Of a stretch of DNA of 64,000 bases, positions 53,267 to 63,033 are shown piece by piece; position 1 is the stretch's first letter, and each line of letters begins with the position of its first letter. The stretch comes from Fulvivirga sp. M361 (GTDB lineage Bacteria; Bacteroidota; Bacteroidia; Cytophagales; Cyclobacteriaceae). The stretch covers positions 275,812 through 339,811 of the forward strand of contig NZ_VKDC01000005.1 of NCBI RefSeq assembly GCF_007097395.1, written 5' to 3'. The notes under the pieces were generated by a model that searched no databases, had not been told where the DNA came from, and saw nothing but the letters and a program-made list of their open reading frames with translations. The position numbers and the translations under genes were made by a program.

Positions 53267-54295
53267 ATGCTATCCGGAATCAATTTTGACATTTGGAGTA
53301 TTATTTTTTTAATGGCAGCCTCACAAGGGCTTTTCCTCAGTTTTACGTTATTCTTTTCTAAGTCAGGTGCAAAGTCCCTGCTTGCCTTATTGACGCTGTT
53401 ATTTAGTATCTGCCTAATATATTATGTGGCCTACTGGATCAATATATTAGATCAAATACCCAGGCTATTCGATGTAATACAGGGGTTTACATATCTTTTT
53501 GGCCCACTGGTTTACCTCTATATCAAATCAAATAGAACGGGGGTTTATATTCACTGGAAGCATTTCCTGGCTTTTGGTGTCTATCTCGTATATTTCGTTG
53601 CTCAATCCTATTATCCGGATAAACGTATTGCGGGTTGGCAAATATTAATTCAGAATAGTCAGCTTGTTGTTTATGTTTATTTGATATACCGGCTCATCCA
53701 ATCGGATCGCACGGAACGGTTCAAAAAATGGCGTTTAGAACTCTTAATTGCTTATACGGGATATGTGCTTTCGTTTATCTGCTATTATATACTGGTGTTT
53801 ACCGGATTCCTAAAGATTGAATATGACTATATGATATCCCTGGCTTCCAGTGGCTTTATTTATTTTGTAGGCTATAAAGGCCTGGTAAGATCAGACACTC
53901 TTAAAAATTATGATAACCAGCCTTACCGGCACTCCTCATTGTCCGGAAACGCCAGCTATGCAATAATGAAAGCAATAAAAGAATATTTTGAGGCTTACCA
54001 CCCCTACCTGAAAAGTGATTTTAAATTGACGGACCTTGCGAAAGAAACCCGGTTTTCCGCTCATCATATTTCACAATCCATCAACGAAGTAGAAGGCGTT
54101 AGCTTTTCCGTTTTTGTGAACCAATATCGGTTCAGGGCTGCCAGGCAAAAGCTATGTGATGACAATAGTAAGCAACTCCGGATCATTGATATTGCCTACG
54201 ATTGTGGATTTAACAACAAAACTACCTTTTCAACCGTATTCAAGCGGTATGAAGGCATTACTCCCAGTGAATACCGTAAACTTAAATTTCAATAA
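53267..54295 (+). CDS. Membrane-bound AraC-family regulator
   Basis: The 342-residue protein has six or seven membrane helices in the first about 210 residues (for example LLALLTLLFSICLIYYVAYWI and FLAFGVYLVYFVAQSYY) and an AraC DNA-binding domain at about 235-340 (KLTDLAKETRFSAHHISQSINE and IIDIAYDCGFNNKTTFSTVFKRYEGITPSEYRK). This membrane-sensor plus AraC form is common in Bacteroidota. The signal is unknown. It stands alone. Confidence 0.93.
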   Translation: MLSGINFDIWSIIFLMAASQGLFLSFTLFFSKSGAKSLLALLTLLFSICLIYYVAYWINILDQIPRLFDVIQGFTYLFGPLVYLYIKSNRTGVYIHWKHFLAFGVYLVYFVAQSYYPDKRIAGWQILIQNSQLVVYVYLIYRLIQSDRTERFKKWRLELLIAYTGYVLSFICYYILVFTGFLKIEYDYMISLASSGFIYFVGYKGLVRSDTLKNYDNQPYRHSSLSGNASYAIMKAIKEYFEAYHPYLKSDFKLTDLAKETRFSAHHISQSINEVEGVSFSVFVNQYRFRAARQKLCDDNSKQLRIIDIAYDCGFNNKTTFSTVFKRYEGITPSEYRKLKFQ

Positions 54296-54802
54296 GGCAG
54301 CATTTATTGCTTAGGAATAGCATTCACAATCCCCCTGCTTTCTCACACAGGACCTTGTTATTTTTCACTTATCGTACCCAAGTGGATAGGGTTGTTACAC
54401 AAAGCCCCACAAAGTAGCTCAAAGATTCACAAAGCAGGGAGACATTGTCTTTGTGTAACTCCGTGAGGCTTTGTGCAACTTCGTGTCATAACAAAAACCC
54501 GATTCTCTAGTCGGAAATGGTCTGTCGAAAAAAATAATAAGCTGTCATTGAGGTACAAAAACGTTAGAACCAGGACTGCTTGTACCTAATGTCAAGCGTG
54601 CTTGTTGTAAGAGCTTAACCACGGGATCAGGAGGATGGTCAACTACGTTTTTTACGCCCTACCCTTCTCCAGGATTATTAAAGTGGAATTAATATATGTG
54701 TCGTGGGTTTTGGAGGTTATTATAATTGATGCTCTGCCTGAACACTTTTTTCTTAAAACCTGGCTCAAATTAACCATGTGCACCTTCCATAATAAATAAC
54801 TA
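54296..54802. other. Gap of 507 bp with a long imperfect inverted repeat
   Basis: No gene is supported. The chief feature is the CTTTGTG/CACAAAG inverted repeat at 54394-54486. The remainder is AT-rich and shows no open frame that looks coding. Confidence 0.5.
54394..54486. repeat. Long imperfect inverted repeat built of CACAAAG/CTTTGTG
   Basis: The left arm (54394-54435) carries CACAAAGCCCCACAAAG and TTCACAAAGC. The right arm (54449-54486) carries CTTTGTGTAACTCCGTGAG and CTTTGTGCAACTTCGTG. Each 7-mer recurs within its arm, so the arms can pair in several registers to form a hairpin. Dispersed CTTTGTG repeats of this kind are common between genes in Bacteroidota. Confidence 0.65.
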
Positions 54803-55567
54803 TTAACAATCCATCCAACGCTTAAAATCACTTACCCTGTCCCTGCTTACAATCACTTCTTTGCCCGTTACCGGGGTCAAACGTAGTAATAAACGACTGT
54901 TAAAATAGGTATGGATCTCATGTATGGCATCCGCACGGATAAGAAACTGTCTGTTAATACGAAAGAAATCCATCGGATTAAGAATATCTTCTAACTGGTC
55001 TAAGGAATAATCCAGAGGTAATTCTTTACCCTCCGCTGTAGTAAGCAAACAACTCCCGTTTTCATAATGCAGATAGGCAATATCCTCTGCACTTACATTA
55101 AGATACTGTTCTCCTATTTTAATCAAAAACCTCTTTTTATACTCCCCTTTCACCACTTTCCCGATCCGCTCGATGGTGTTGAATTGTGGTATTAAAGCGC
55201 TATTTTGCAGGTTAATAGCATTAAACTTGGCCAGCGCTTTTTCCAGCTCAGGTTTATCAATAGGTTTTAATAAATATTCAATACTGTTGTATTTAAAGGC
55301 TTTTAGCGCATACTCATCATAAGCAGTAGTGAATACAATATAGGGTGAGTTATTTACAGACCTCAGGAGATCAAAAGCGGTACCATCGCCCAGCTGGATG
55401 TCCAGGAATACCAGATCGGGTGGGGAATTATCTCTGAACCATTCTATCGCGCTATGAAGGGAAGGTAGCATATCCCTTACATCAATGGTGCGGTCAATTT
55501 GATGCAGCAAGTGCCTCAGCCTTTCTGCACTTAATCGTTCATCTTCTACTATTATTACATCCATCAA
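54803..55567 (-). CDS. LytTR-family response regulator
   Basis: The 254-residue protein has a receiver domain with phospho-acceptor D56 (LVFLDIQLGDG) and a C-terminal LytTR DNA-binding domain (about 145-252: FLIKIGEQYLNVSAEDIAYLHYENG, FFRINRQFLIRADAIHEI, EVIVSRDRVSDFKRWM). It overlaps the start of its partner histidine kinase gene by 4 bp. Together they form a LytS/LytR-type pair. LytTR proteins bind direct repeats about two helical turns apart. Confidence 0.95.
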   Translation of the reverse strand: MMDVIIVEDERLSAERLRHLLHQIDRTIDVRDMLPSLHSAIEWFRDNSPPDLVFLDIQLGDGTAFDLLRSVNNSPYIVFTTAYDEYALKAFKYNSIEYLLKPIDKPELEKALAKFNAINLQNSALIPQFNTIERIGKVVKGEYKKRFLIKIGEQYLNVSAEDIAYLHYENGSCLLTTAEGKELPLDYSLDQLEDILNPMDFFRINRQFLIRADAIHEIHTYFNSRLLLRLTPVTGKEVIVSRDRVSDFKRWMDC

Positions 55568-56616
55568 GACAGCGATAAGGACGGAATGACAGGTAGTTTT
55601 ACTTTAAAATAGTCATCTGATTGATACACAATAACTTTCTTATCAGACTTCAAATCGTATCGGTTTCTAATATTTTCAAGACCTACCCTGGTAGAAACAC
55701 CGGCAGCATTTTTAGGATTCAATACATTTTGAACTACAATGAACTGGTCTTTCTCATTGTAGATCTTGATGAGCAGTGGTTTCTCCCTGGTAAAGTTATT
55801 ATGCTTGACCGCATTTTCTATCAGCATTTGTAAAGAAAGGGGGGGCACAGAAAAAGTTTCCAGGTTAAGATCGATATTACGTTCAACAATAATATTATCC
55901 TCATGCCTTATTTTCATAAGGAAGAGATAAGAATCTAAGAATTCAAGCTCTTCTGAAAGGCTTACCATCTCCTGCTGCTTATGATCAAGAATATAACGAT
56001 AAAGCTTTGAAAGTTGCGTGACAAAATCCGAAGCCAGATCTGCATCTTTATGGATCAGTGCTGTCAGAACACTGAAATTATTAAAAAGAAAATGCGGGTT
56101 GACCTGGTTTTTCAAACTCTCATATTGCGTTGTGAGTAGCTCTTTTTGTATCCTGGTCTTATCCATTTCCATGTCCCTCATACTAATGTAATACAACTTG
56201 AGAATCTCAATGGAGATCACCAGCCATGTAACTACATAGCCCTGGGTAATATCGGCAAGTATTACTCTGCCTGGATCTTCAATGCAGCTAAGCCATACTT
56301 TGAGGTAATAATTCTCAAAATAAATGAACAGGGTGACCAGCGGGAAAGTAGCCAGAGTGGCGGTAAAAAAAATAATGGCGAGCCGTCGTTTTTTTGTAAG
56401 TTCATTGGGATAATGCTTCGAAAAATAACCTATTACCCGGTCACATACTTCCCATAGTGTTAATACTACAACAATAGCGTAAAGAATAATAATGGGCCAG
56501 ACAGTATCATTTTGGGGTGTACTTGTATCCCATGTACCAGATGTTATCCTGAAAAAAAGATAAATAAAAATGGATACGAGTATCCTAAGACCATATTTTC
56601 TGTAAATACCAGCCAT
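55564..56616 (-). CDS. LytS-type sensor histidine kinase
   Basis: The protein has about four membrane helices at the N-terminus and a His_kinase core with the phospho-acceptor segment KNQVNPHFLFNNFSVLTALI, then a short HATPase part (PPLSLQMLIENAVKHN, GVSTRVGLENIRNRYDL). The ATG at 56616 (MAGIYRKYG) gives 350 residues and avoids overlap with the previous gene; an earlier in-frame ATG at 56691 would overlap it by 38 bp. It transfers phosphate to the LytTR regulator that follows. The signal is unknown. Confidence 0.9.
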   Translation of the reverse strand: MAGIYRKYGLRILVSIFIYLFFRITSGTWDTSTPQNDTVWPIIILYAIVVVLTLWEVCDRVIGYFSKHYPNELTKKRRLAIIFFTATLATFPLVTLFIYFENYYLKVWLSCIEDPGRVILADITQGYVVTWLVISIEILKLYYISMRDMEMDKTRIQKELLTTQYESLKNQVNPHFLFNNFSVLTALIHKDADLASDFVTQLSKLYRYILDHKQQEMVSLSEELEFLDSYLFLMKIRHEDNIIVERNIDLNLETFSVPPLSLQMLIENAVKHNNFTREKPLLIKIYNEKDQFIVVQNVLNPKNAAGVSTRVGLENIRNRYDLKSDKKVIVYQSDDYFKVKLPVIPSLSLS

Positions 56617-56653
56617 GTGCGCTAATAAAATTACAGAATTAACAAGAAAAAAA

Positions 56654-57061
56654 TCAATTGGCCTGGTCAACCATCGTATCATTCGAAACATTCACAGAGA
56701 TCACCACACCTTTAATCTTACTTGCATTGGTGCCATCACCTTTAATTATAATAGTATGTGATTTCCGATCAGCATTGTCAGCAGCGGTTATTGACATTTT
56801 GTAGAGATCCTTTGTTGATTCATCCTGGGTAAAGATAATGTCCAGGCCTTCGGGAGTCCTTGCTTTAAGTCCTCCAAACTTAGATCTCATATATCTTTTT
56901 GACCTTATAAGACGTATCTCCACTTCTTGTGTGGTGCCCGGCACCACGTGGATGGATGATGATGACAGAACCATCACTGCACCATCTTTTGGGCGTTCCT
57001 GAGCATTTACACCAACATTCACCAGTAATATGAAACTTAAGATGCCTACAATTCTTTTCAT
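56654..57061 (-). CDS. Small secreted protein before a LytS/LytTR pair
   Basis: From the ATG 57059-57061 (MKRIVGILSF) the protein has 135 residues: a signal peptide (about 1-20, LLVNVGVNAQ) and a beta-rich mature part (VVPGTTQEVEIRLIRSKRY, GLDIIFTQDESTKDLYKMSITAAD, SHTIIIKGDG). No enzyme motif is seen. It reads like a single immunoglobulin-like or pilus-type beta-sandwich domain, but I do not recognise a family. Encoded just upstream of the kinase, it may be the periplasmic signal partner. Confidence 0.65.
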   Translation of the reverse strand: MKRIVGILSFILLVNVGVNAQERPKDGAVMVLSSSSIHVVPGTTQEVEIRLIRSKRYMRSKFGGLKARTPEGLDIIFTQDESTKDLYKMSITAADNADRKSHTIIIKGDGTNASKIKGVVISVNVSNDTMVDQAN

Positions 57062-57258
57062 AGTCTTCGGGTTTTGATTTGTCCTAACACCAACGAACAC
57101 TACAGACAATAGGTCAGCAAATATTTTTGACTTGTGGTATAATAGTAATAAATCAGCGAATTTAAGTGCTGAGTCGTACGTACTGAAAATTCAATGGAGC
57201 AATGGCAAGAAATGAGTCACTTATAAAGCTTTTGAGCTATAGCAATGGAAGAAAATAA

Positions 57259-57291
57259 AAAGGCTGCTCATACATACGATCAGCAGCCTTT
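57259..57291 (-). terminator. Strong hairpin, terminator-like on the minus strand
   Basis: A perfect 10-bp stem (AAAGGCTGCT, arms 57259-57268 and 57282-57291) with a 13-base loop. On the minus strand it is followed by TTTTTATTTT. No leftward gene ends here, so it may terminate a small RNA or a leaderless transcript, or it may be a regulatory structure. Confidence 0.6.
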
Positions 57292-57396
57292 ATAATACTA
57301 TCCCCCCTTCATCCATCTTCCGAAATAAGAACAGGCAAAGGAGGATGTTGTTCTCAAATATTTCAATATTTTCAGAATGACTGATACTCTTATCCC

Positions 57397-57430
57397 TTGT
57401 AAGGGTCAACTCCTGATTTGTAGGGGTCAA
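57397..57430. promoter_or_regulatory. Spaced direct repeat, candidate LytTR-type operator
   Basis: TTGTAAGGGTCAA (57397-57409) and TTGTAGGGGTCAA (57418-57430) differ at one base and are exactly 21 bp apart, two helical turns. LytTR regulators usually bind such paired direct repeats of about 9 bp with about 12-bp spacers. The site lies 336 bp upstream of the LytS/LytTR operon start codon and 337 bp before the kinase at 57767. Confidence 0.45.
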
Positions 57431-57766
57431 AAATATATCATAAGCACCTATAATTAATATAGCTCAGCTTTCTTAAGTAAACATTGTACCATTTAAGCAA
57501 AATATCAAATTAATTATATTAACTATTAGTATTGTCTTAAGTAATTTTACCTACTTAGTTTACAGGCTTTCCGGTATATGACCCTGTCCACCTTCCTATT
57601 ATATTTGTGAAAGAGAGTAATGTGTATAGCAGTTAACAGCGTCGTTTAAATCTTCAAAAAATATTTCAAAATTTGAAGGCGCTGTAAACTCTCGAATGAC
57701 ATCACTTTTAGTTGGCCTTAATCGTGGTTAAAAATTAATTCATTTGTAAGGACTCAGGTCTGTTAA

Positions 57767-60289
57767 ATGATAATTCAGAACAATCAATATAGTCAGAACA
57801 CCGGGAATAACCATTCTCTTCGATCATTTACCTTGGTATACATGATCTTAGCGGTATTTTATCCGTTGTTGGGTCTGGCCTTGAAGGTGTATGATAAGCA
57901 CTTTTGGGACCCTCTGCTATTCAGGGTATTGATTTCTGGTCTGGCGCTGTCTTTTCTGTTTTTCACCTATAGGAATACCGCCTTTCGTCGTAAACTGAAC
58001 CTGGTAAATATCATTACTTATGCCACTATTTCCGGTCATACATTGCTGTTGGTCGGCTTTAATCGCTTATCACCCATTTATGTTGTCAGTACAATGATAG
58101 CTCTGGGATTAGGAAATATTATCTTGAAAAGTACGCGGCAATTTATTGTTTTCACAGCGCTCTTTTTTCTATTAGCGATTCTTCAGACTTTTTTCATAGA
58201 AAACCCGCAGTCCGATAAAGTGATATTTTACGGTGCGTTATTGATTATCAGTTTTACAGGTTTCATGTCTTTGAAATTCAAGACACCTGGGAATGGTGAA
58301 CTGGCATCGTTAATAGCTAACAATTTCAATGAGGGTATTCTTGTGGTATCCATGGATGATATTACCAAATATGCCAACACCCGAATTGCTGAAATATTGG
58401 GTTGTAAAGTCAGTGATCTTGTAGGCAGCGATATAAAGGAGTTCCTTGCATCAAAAGAGGACAAGAACAAGGTACTAGGCAAAACAACCACAAGAACCAA
58501 CGGCATATCGGACAAGTATGAACTGAACTTCCGACACACCTCCGGGGCCATTATACATACCGAAGTGAGTGGTAACCCCACCTATGATCATAATGGAAAG
58601 GCAACCGGGTCTGTATCCATTATCACAGACATTACTGAGAGAAGAGAAGCGGAAAAGAAACTGGAAAGATTATCACTGGTTGCCAGCAAAACAGAGAACT
58701 ATGTGATCATTACTGATGAAAAAGATCAGATCATATGGACCAATGAAGGTTTTGAGAGAATCACAGGGTATTCCCTGGCCGAAATATCAGGTAAGCAACC
58801 CAAGAGTTTCTTACATGGAAAGTCCACCGATCCTTCTACAGTGGAACGGATCAATGAAAAGAAGATCATCACCAAACCATTCTATGATGAAATCCAGAAT
58901 TATACGAAAAAAGGTGATCAGATATGGGTGTCTTTGAATGTTACACCTCTGGTGGATGAACAAGGTCAGATTACGGGCTATATTACTATTGGTAATGATA
59001 TTACTGCCAGAAAAGATGCTGAAGAGAACCTAAAACAAAAGGCTTTCCGTCTTAGTATCATTCGGCAAATTGATCAAACTATTATTGCTTCCGAATCTTT
59101 ATCCACTCTGGCTAATAATACCATTGACAATGTTATTAAGTTGTTACCCACATGCCATGAGGTATCACTGTCATTACTAAAAGGTAACGATGGTGAATAT
59201 GATGTACTGGCTTCTGTTAACGACTTGGATGCTCCGAAGTATTTTCCTGACAGGATCCAACCTATTCTGGAAGCTGGGTACCCTTACCTGGTCAGCGACG
59301 TGGAAAAAGTGCAAAATTCGGTCATTTTGGAAAAAAAGCTGGAAAGTGAAGGGTTCAAAACATATGTTTTCATTCCATTGATCTACGGAAATACTTTATT
59401 AGGCACGCTCAATCTATATTGGAAAGAAGTTCATCCTAAAATTACGGAAGATGTAGAGATGCTGGAAAGTGTAGCCCGGGATGTAGCAGTTAGTATTAAA
59501 CAGCTGTCATTACAGCATGCACTTACTTCCAAAAACAGAGAGCTCAAAAGTAAGCTTAGAGAACTCAAAAGCACTCATGAAGAGTTACAGAGCTTTTCCT
59601 ACATTGTTTCTCATGACCTTAAGGCACCTTTAAGGGCCATTAGTTCACTGGCAGACTGGTTAATTAAAGATTACGCGGAACAGTTGGATGATCAAGGCAA
59701 GAAGTACCTAAATCTCTTGATGGGCAGAACACATCGGATGCATAACCTGATAGATGGCACACTGCAGTATAGTCGTATAGGCAGGAAAAATGTAGAAAAA
59801 GAAACCATTGGTGTTGAAGAAATTATTGACAATGTGTTGTTAATGCTTTCACCTCCATCAAATATAGCAGTAAAAATATATCAGCCATTACCCTACGTTG
59901 TTTACAATGCGGTCCAACTGCAACAAGTATTTCAAAACCTGATCAGCAATGCCATCAAATTCATGGATAAGCAGGAAGGACAGGTAGAAATAGGTGTAAG
60001 CGAAAAAAGTGGAATGTATGAATTCTTTGTTAAAGACAATGGGCCGGGAATGGATGAAAAGCATCATGACAAAATATTCAAGATATTTCAGACGCTGTCC
60101 CCTAAAGATAACAATGAAAATACGGGTATAGGCTTAACTATTGTTAAAAAAATAGTGGAGTTAAACGAAGGGGAGATCTGGGTAGAATCAGCCGTTAATA
60201 AAGGAGCCTCATTCTATTTCAGTATACCTAAAAATAAAGCGGTGGCACAAATCGATGAGGACAAAATTAAAGAAAGAACTAATGAATAA
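57767..60289 (+). CDS. PAS-PAS-GAF sensor histidine kinase with membrane anchor
   Basis: The 840-residue protein has about six membrane helices (about 20-170), two PAS domains (about 175-295 and 300-425), a GAF domain (about 445-590), a HisKA domain with phospho-acceptor H616 in FSYIVSHDLKAPLRAISS, and a HATPase domain with N-box LQQVFQNLISNAIKF, G1 DNGPGM and G2 GIGLTIV. It autophosphorylates in response to an unknown signal, perhaps redox or small-ligand. The next gene, a single receiver, overlaps its stop codon and is the likely partner. Confidence 0.93.
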   Translation: MIIQNNQYSQNTGNNHSLRSFTLVYMILAVFYPLLGLALKVYDKHFWDPLLFRVLISGLALSFLFFTYRNTAFRRKLNLVNIITYATISGHTLLLVGFNRLSPIYVVSTMIALGLGNIILKSTRQFIVFTALFFLLAILQTFFIENPQSDKVIFYGALLIISFTGFMSLKFKTPGNGELASLIANNFNEGILVVSMDDITKYANTRIAEILGCKVSDLVGSDIKEFLASKEDKNKVLGKTTTRTNGISDKYELNFRHTSGAIIHTEVSGNPTYDHNGKATGSVSIITDITERREAEKKLERLSLVASKTENYVIITDEKDQIIWTNEGFERITGYSLAEISGKQPKSFLHGKSTDPSTVERINEKKIITKPFYDEIQNYTKKGDQIWVSLNVTPLVDEQGQITGYITIGNDITARKDAEENLKQKAFRLSIIRQIDQTIIASESLSTLANNTIDNVIKLLPTCHEVSLSLLKGNDGEYDVLASVNDLDAPKYFPDRIQPILEAGYPYLVSDVEKVQNSVILEKKLESEGFKTYVFIPLIYGNTLLGTLNLYWKEVHPKITEDVEMLESVARDVAVSIKQLSLQHALTSKNRELKSKLRELKSTHEELQSFSYIVSHDLKAPLRAISSLADWLIKDYAEQLDDQGKKYLNLLMGRTHRMHNLIDGTLQYSRIGRKNVEKETIGVEEIIDNVLLMLSPPSNIAVKIYQPLPYVVYNAVQLQQVFQNLISNAIKFMDKQEGQVEIGVSEKSGMYEFFVKDNGPGMDEKHHDKIFKIFQTLSPKDNNENTGIGLTIVKKIVELNEGEIWVESAVNKGASFYFSIPKNKAVAQIDEDKIKERTNE

Positions 60290-60695
60290 GGATCAGCCTA
60301 TAATGTTGATAGAAGACGATGTGGTAGATGCGCTTACAGTAGAAAGGGCGTTAGGCGAGATAAAAATAGATAATATGCTTATCCACGTACAAAACGGTGA
60401 CGAAGCATTGAGCTATCTTAAAGAAAATGGTGATGTCAGACCAGCTATCATCCTACTCGATCTGAATATGCCGGGTATGAATGGTCTGGAGTTTTTAGAG
60501 CAGCGGTTTGCATCTCCGGAATTACGGTCCATACCACTTGTGGTACTTACTACCTCAAAAGATGAATCGGACATCAATGCCAGTTTTGCTTATGGCATAT
60601 CCGGCTACATGGTGAAGCCGGTAGATTATAAAGAATTTGTAGACCTGATGAAGGTGGTTAAACAATACTGGTGCTTAAGCGAGGCCCCTAATTAA
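60282..60695 (+). CDS. Single-domain response regulator (receiver only)
   Basis: The ATG at 60282 (MNKDQPIMLI) gives 137 residues; an earlier ATG at 60255 is in frame but lies further inside the kinase gene. The domain has acidic pocket D12-D13, phospho-acceptor D60 (IILLDLNMP), T-type switch residue near 92 (LTTSKD) and the lysine in VKPVDYKEF. There is no output domain. The start overlaps the kinase stop by 8 bp. Such Rcp1-like receivers are typical partners of the preceding kinase class, and may shuttle phosphate to the next kinase. Confidence 0.93.
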   Translation: MNKDQPIMLIEDDVVDALTVERALGEIKIDNMLIHVQNGDEALSYLKENGDVRPAIILLDLNMPGMNGLEFLEQRFASPELRSIPLVVLTTSKDESDINASFAYGISGYMVKPVDYKEFVDLMKVVKQYWCLSEAPN

Positions 60696-60705
60696 AATTC
60701 ATATT

Positions 60706-63033
60706 ATGCGCCCCTATAATTTACTTTTCACAGAGGATGACGACTTCACCTTAATGGTGTATGAGAGGATGTTGAAAAACTGGGAAAAACCCTGTAAATA
60801 TGAATTCTGCACTTCAATCGCTCAAACAAAAGAAAAACTCAAAGATCATACATTTGATGTCGCCATTTTAGACTATCAATTAAAAGATGGTGATGCATTC
60901 GAGATCCTTCCCCACCTAAATGATATCCCCGTCATATTTGTGAGTGGTATGGAAGATGTGTCTGTAGCTGTTGAAGCCATGAGAAATGGCGCATTTGACT
61001 ACCTGGTGAAGGATTTTGACCATGAATTTGCCAATGTACTTCCTCTCACCATAGAACGCGCCATTGATCATAATAAAATTAAGGCGCAGCTGAAAGAGAC
61101 AGAGGAAAGGTATTCTGACCTTTTCCAAAATGCCAATGACATGATACAAAGTGTCAGCGCAGATGGAAAGTTTATCCATGTAAACCCTGCCTGGGTAAAA
61201 AAAATGGAATACACGTTGGAAGAAGCGAAAGAACTAACATTTATTGACATCATTCATCCCAGGGACCATAAACATTGCCTTAAAATATTCACACAACTAT
61301 TAGCGGGTAAAGTATTTAAGAACGAAGAAGTATGTTTCGTTACAAAGTCTGGCAAAGAAGTATTTGTAGAAGGAAATATCTTTTGCAACCTATCAGACCC
61401 GATTTCTACCAGGGGTATATTTCATGATATCACTGAACGAAAAAAGGCCGAAGAAATACTTAAGGTAGCAAAAACGAGGTATGACCTGGCGGTGGATGCA
61501 GGTAAGACCGGTGTGGTAGACTGGAATATGGCAGAAAACAGCGCTTTCATAGATGAAAAGCTGAAACTTCTTCTTGGGTTTTCCAATGAAGAAATGGAGA
61601 ACTCTATTGAAGCCATAGGCAATCGCATGCACCCGGATGATATGCCCCGGGCCGAAATTGATCTGAAAGATTATATATCGGGAAAAAGCAAGCGCTATGA
61701 GTATGAGTACAGAATGCTTCACAAAAATGGTTCTGTCAGATGGCTTTTAGCTCGTGCTCAGGCAATCCGGGACGAAAATAAAATGGTAGTACGTCTGGTC
61801 GGCACCGGCACGGACATCACCGCTCAAAAACAGATCCAGGATGAATTGGAAGAAAGCAGGCAGGAACTTAAAAGTATCAACGAAAACCTGGAATCCTTAG
61901 TAACGCAAAGAACAGAGAACCTGACCAAATCCAACATACAGTTACAGGGGGAAATAAAGAAAAGAAGAATTATAGAAAAAGAACTGGAAAAGTCAAAGGA
62001 AGATTATCAGGGACTCTTTGAAAACGCCCATGATCCTATTCTGATCTTTGACCCTGACACACAAATGGTAATGGATGTTAACAACCGTGCCTGCGAAGTA
62101 TACGGTTTTTCCAGAAACGAATTCATCCACATGGATTTAAAAACCATTTCCAAATTTCCCGAAGCCAGTGATCAACACACTAAAGCTGTGCTTAAAAAAG
62201 GCAAAAGACATTCTTACGAGGCAATACAGCTAAAAGCAGACGGCGAGGAAATGCATTTGGAGGTAAGCTCTTCACTGGTAAGCTACCAGGATAAAAAAGC
62301 CATTCTTAGTATAAATCGGGATATTACCCGAAGAAAAGCTATGGAAAAGCTCATAGCAAGTGAACGAAAAAAACGTCTTACTGCCATTATCGATGGCCAG
62401 GAAATAGAAAGAAGGCGGGTATCCCGCGAATTACATGATGGATTGGGACAGTTGCTTACAGCAGCTAAATTACGCCTCCGTCAATTATCCAAAGGTTCAA
62501 CGGATGAGTTGTTCCTGGAAAACGCCAAAGATACCAGCGAAATCATAGATCTTACGATCAGCGAAGTGAGGAAGATCTCCTATAACCTGATGCCTACAGT
62601 ATTAAATGACTTTGGTCTTGTGGCCGCTTTGGAAAAAATGTCGCATCAATTATCATCAGACAGCATAACAAGCATTGTATTTAATCATAAAACGACCACT
62701 GAAAGGCTTCCTAAAGACCTGGAAGTTGGATTATACAGGGTGGCGCAGGAAGCCATCAACAATGCCTTAAAATACGCCGAAGCCACCTGCATAGAAGTAA
62801 ACCTTCAGGAATCAGGCGAGGAGCTATCATTGGACATTAAAGACAATGGAAAAGGATTTAGTGAAGAAGCCGTAGCTAAAAATGCCATTAACAACAGCTC
62901 CGGAAAAGGGCTTTACAATATGAAAGAACGCGCAGAGCTATTAGATGGCAAATTTATTATAGATTCAAAACCCGGATGTGGTACTACAATAAAAGTACTG
63001 GCCCATATAAATACAAATGATAATGGAGAATAA
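60706..63033 (+). CDS. Receiver-PAS hybrid histidine kinase (HisKA_3)
   Basis: The 775-residue soluble protein has an N-terminal receiver (D56 in VAILDYQLKDG), three PAS domains (about 130-250, 260-375 and 430-555) with a coiled coil between the second and third (about 370-430), and a NarL-type kinase core: HisKA_3 with H577 in SRELHDGLGQLL, N-box LYRVAQEAINNALKYA and G1 DNGKGF. It has no membrane segment. The N-terminal receiver suggests control by an upstream kinase. The next gene encodes its NarL-type regulator and overlaps it by 17 bp. Confidence 0.93.
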   Translation: MRPYNLLFTEDDDFTLMVYERMLKNWEKPCKYEFCTSIAQTKEKLKDHTFDVAILDYQLKDGDAFEILPHLNDIPVIFVSGMEDVSVAVEAMRNGAFDYLVKDFDHEFANVLPLTIERAIDHNKIKAQLKETEERYSDLFQNANDMIQSVSADGKFIHVNPAWVKKMEYTLEEAKELTFIDIIHPRDHKHCLKIFTQLLAGKVFKNEEVCFVTKSGKEVFVEGNIFCNLSDPISTRGIFHDITERKKAEEILKVAKTRYDLAVDAGKTGVVDWNMAENSAFIDEKLKLLLGFSNEEMENSIEAIGNRMHPDDMPRAEIDLKDYISGKSKRYEYEYRMLHKNGSVRWLLARAQAIRDENKMVVRLVGTGTDITAQKQIQDELEESRQELKSINENLESLVTQRTENLTKSNIQLQGEIKKRRIIEKELEKSKEDYQGLFENAHDPILIFDPDTQMVMDVNNRACEVYGFSRNEFIHMDLKTISKFPEASDQHTKAVLKKGKRHSYEAIQLKADGEEMHLEVSSSLVSYQDKKAILSINRDITRRKAMEKLIASERKKRLTAIIDGQEIERRRVSRELHDGLGQLLTAAKLRLRQLSKGSTDELFLENAKDTSEIIDLTISEVRKISYNLMPTVLNDFGLVAALEKMSHQLSSDSITSIVFNHKTTTERLPKDLEVGLYRVAQEAINNALKYAEATCIEVNLQESGEELSLDIKDNGKGFSEEAVAKNAINNSSGKGLYNMKERAELLDGKFIIDSKPGCGTTIKVLAHINTNDNGE

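Larger units (their letters stand above)
57110..57766. other. Divergent intergenic region of 657 bp with regulatory signals
   Basis: Contains a strong hairpin (57259-57291) and a spaced direct repeat (57397-57430). No supported gene was found. The leftward secreted protein/LytS/LytTR operon and the rightward kinase operon start from its two sides. The minus-strand T run after the hairpin suggests that a leftward transcript from within this region may end there. Confidence 0.5.
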
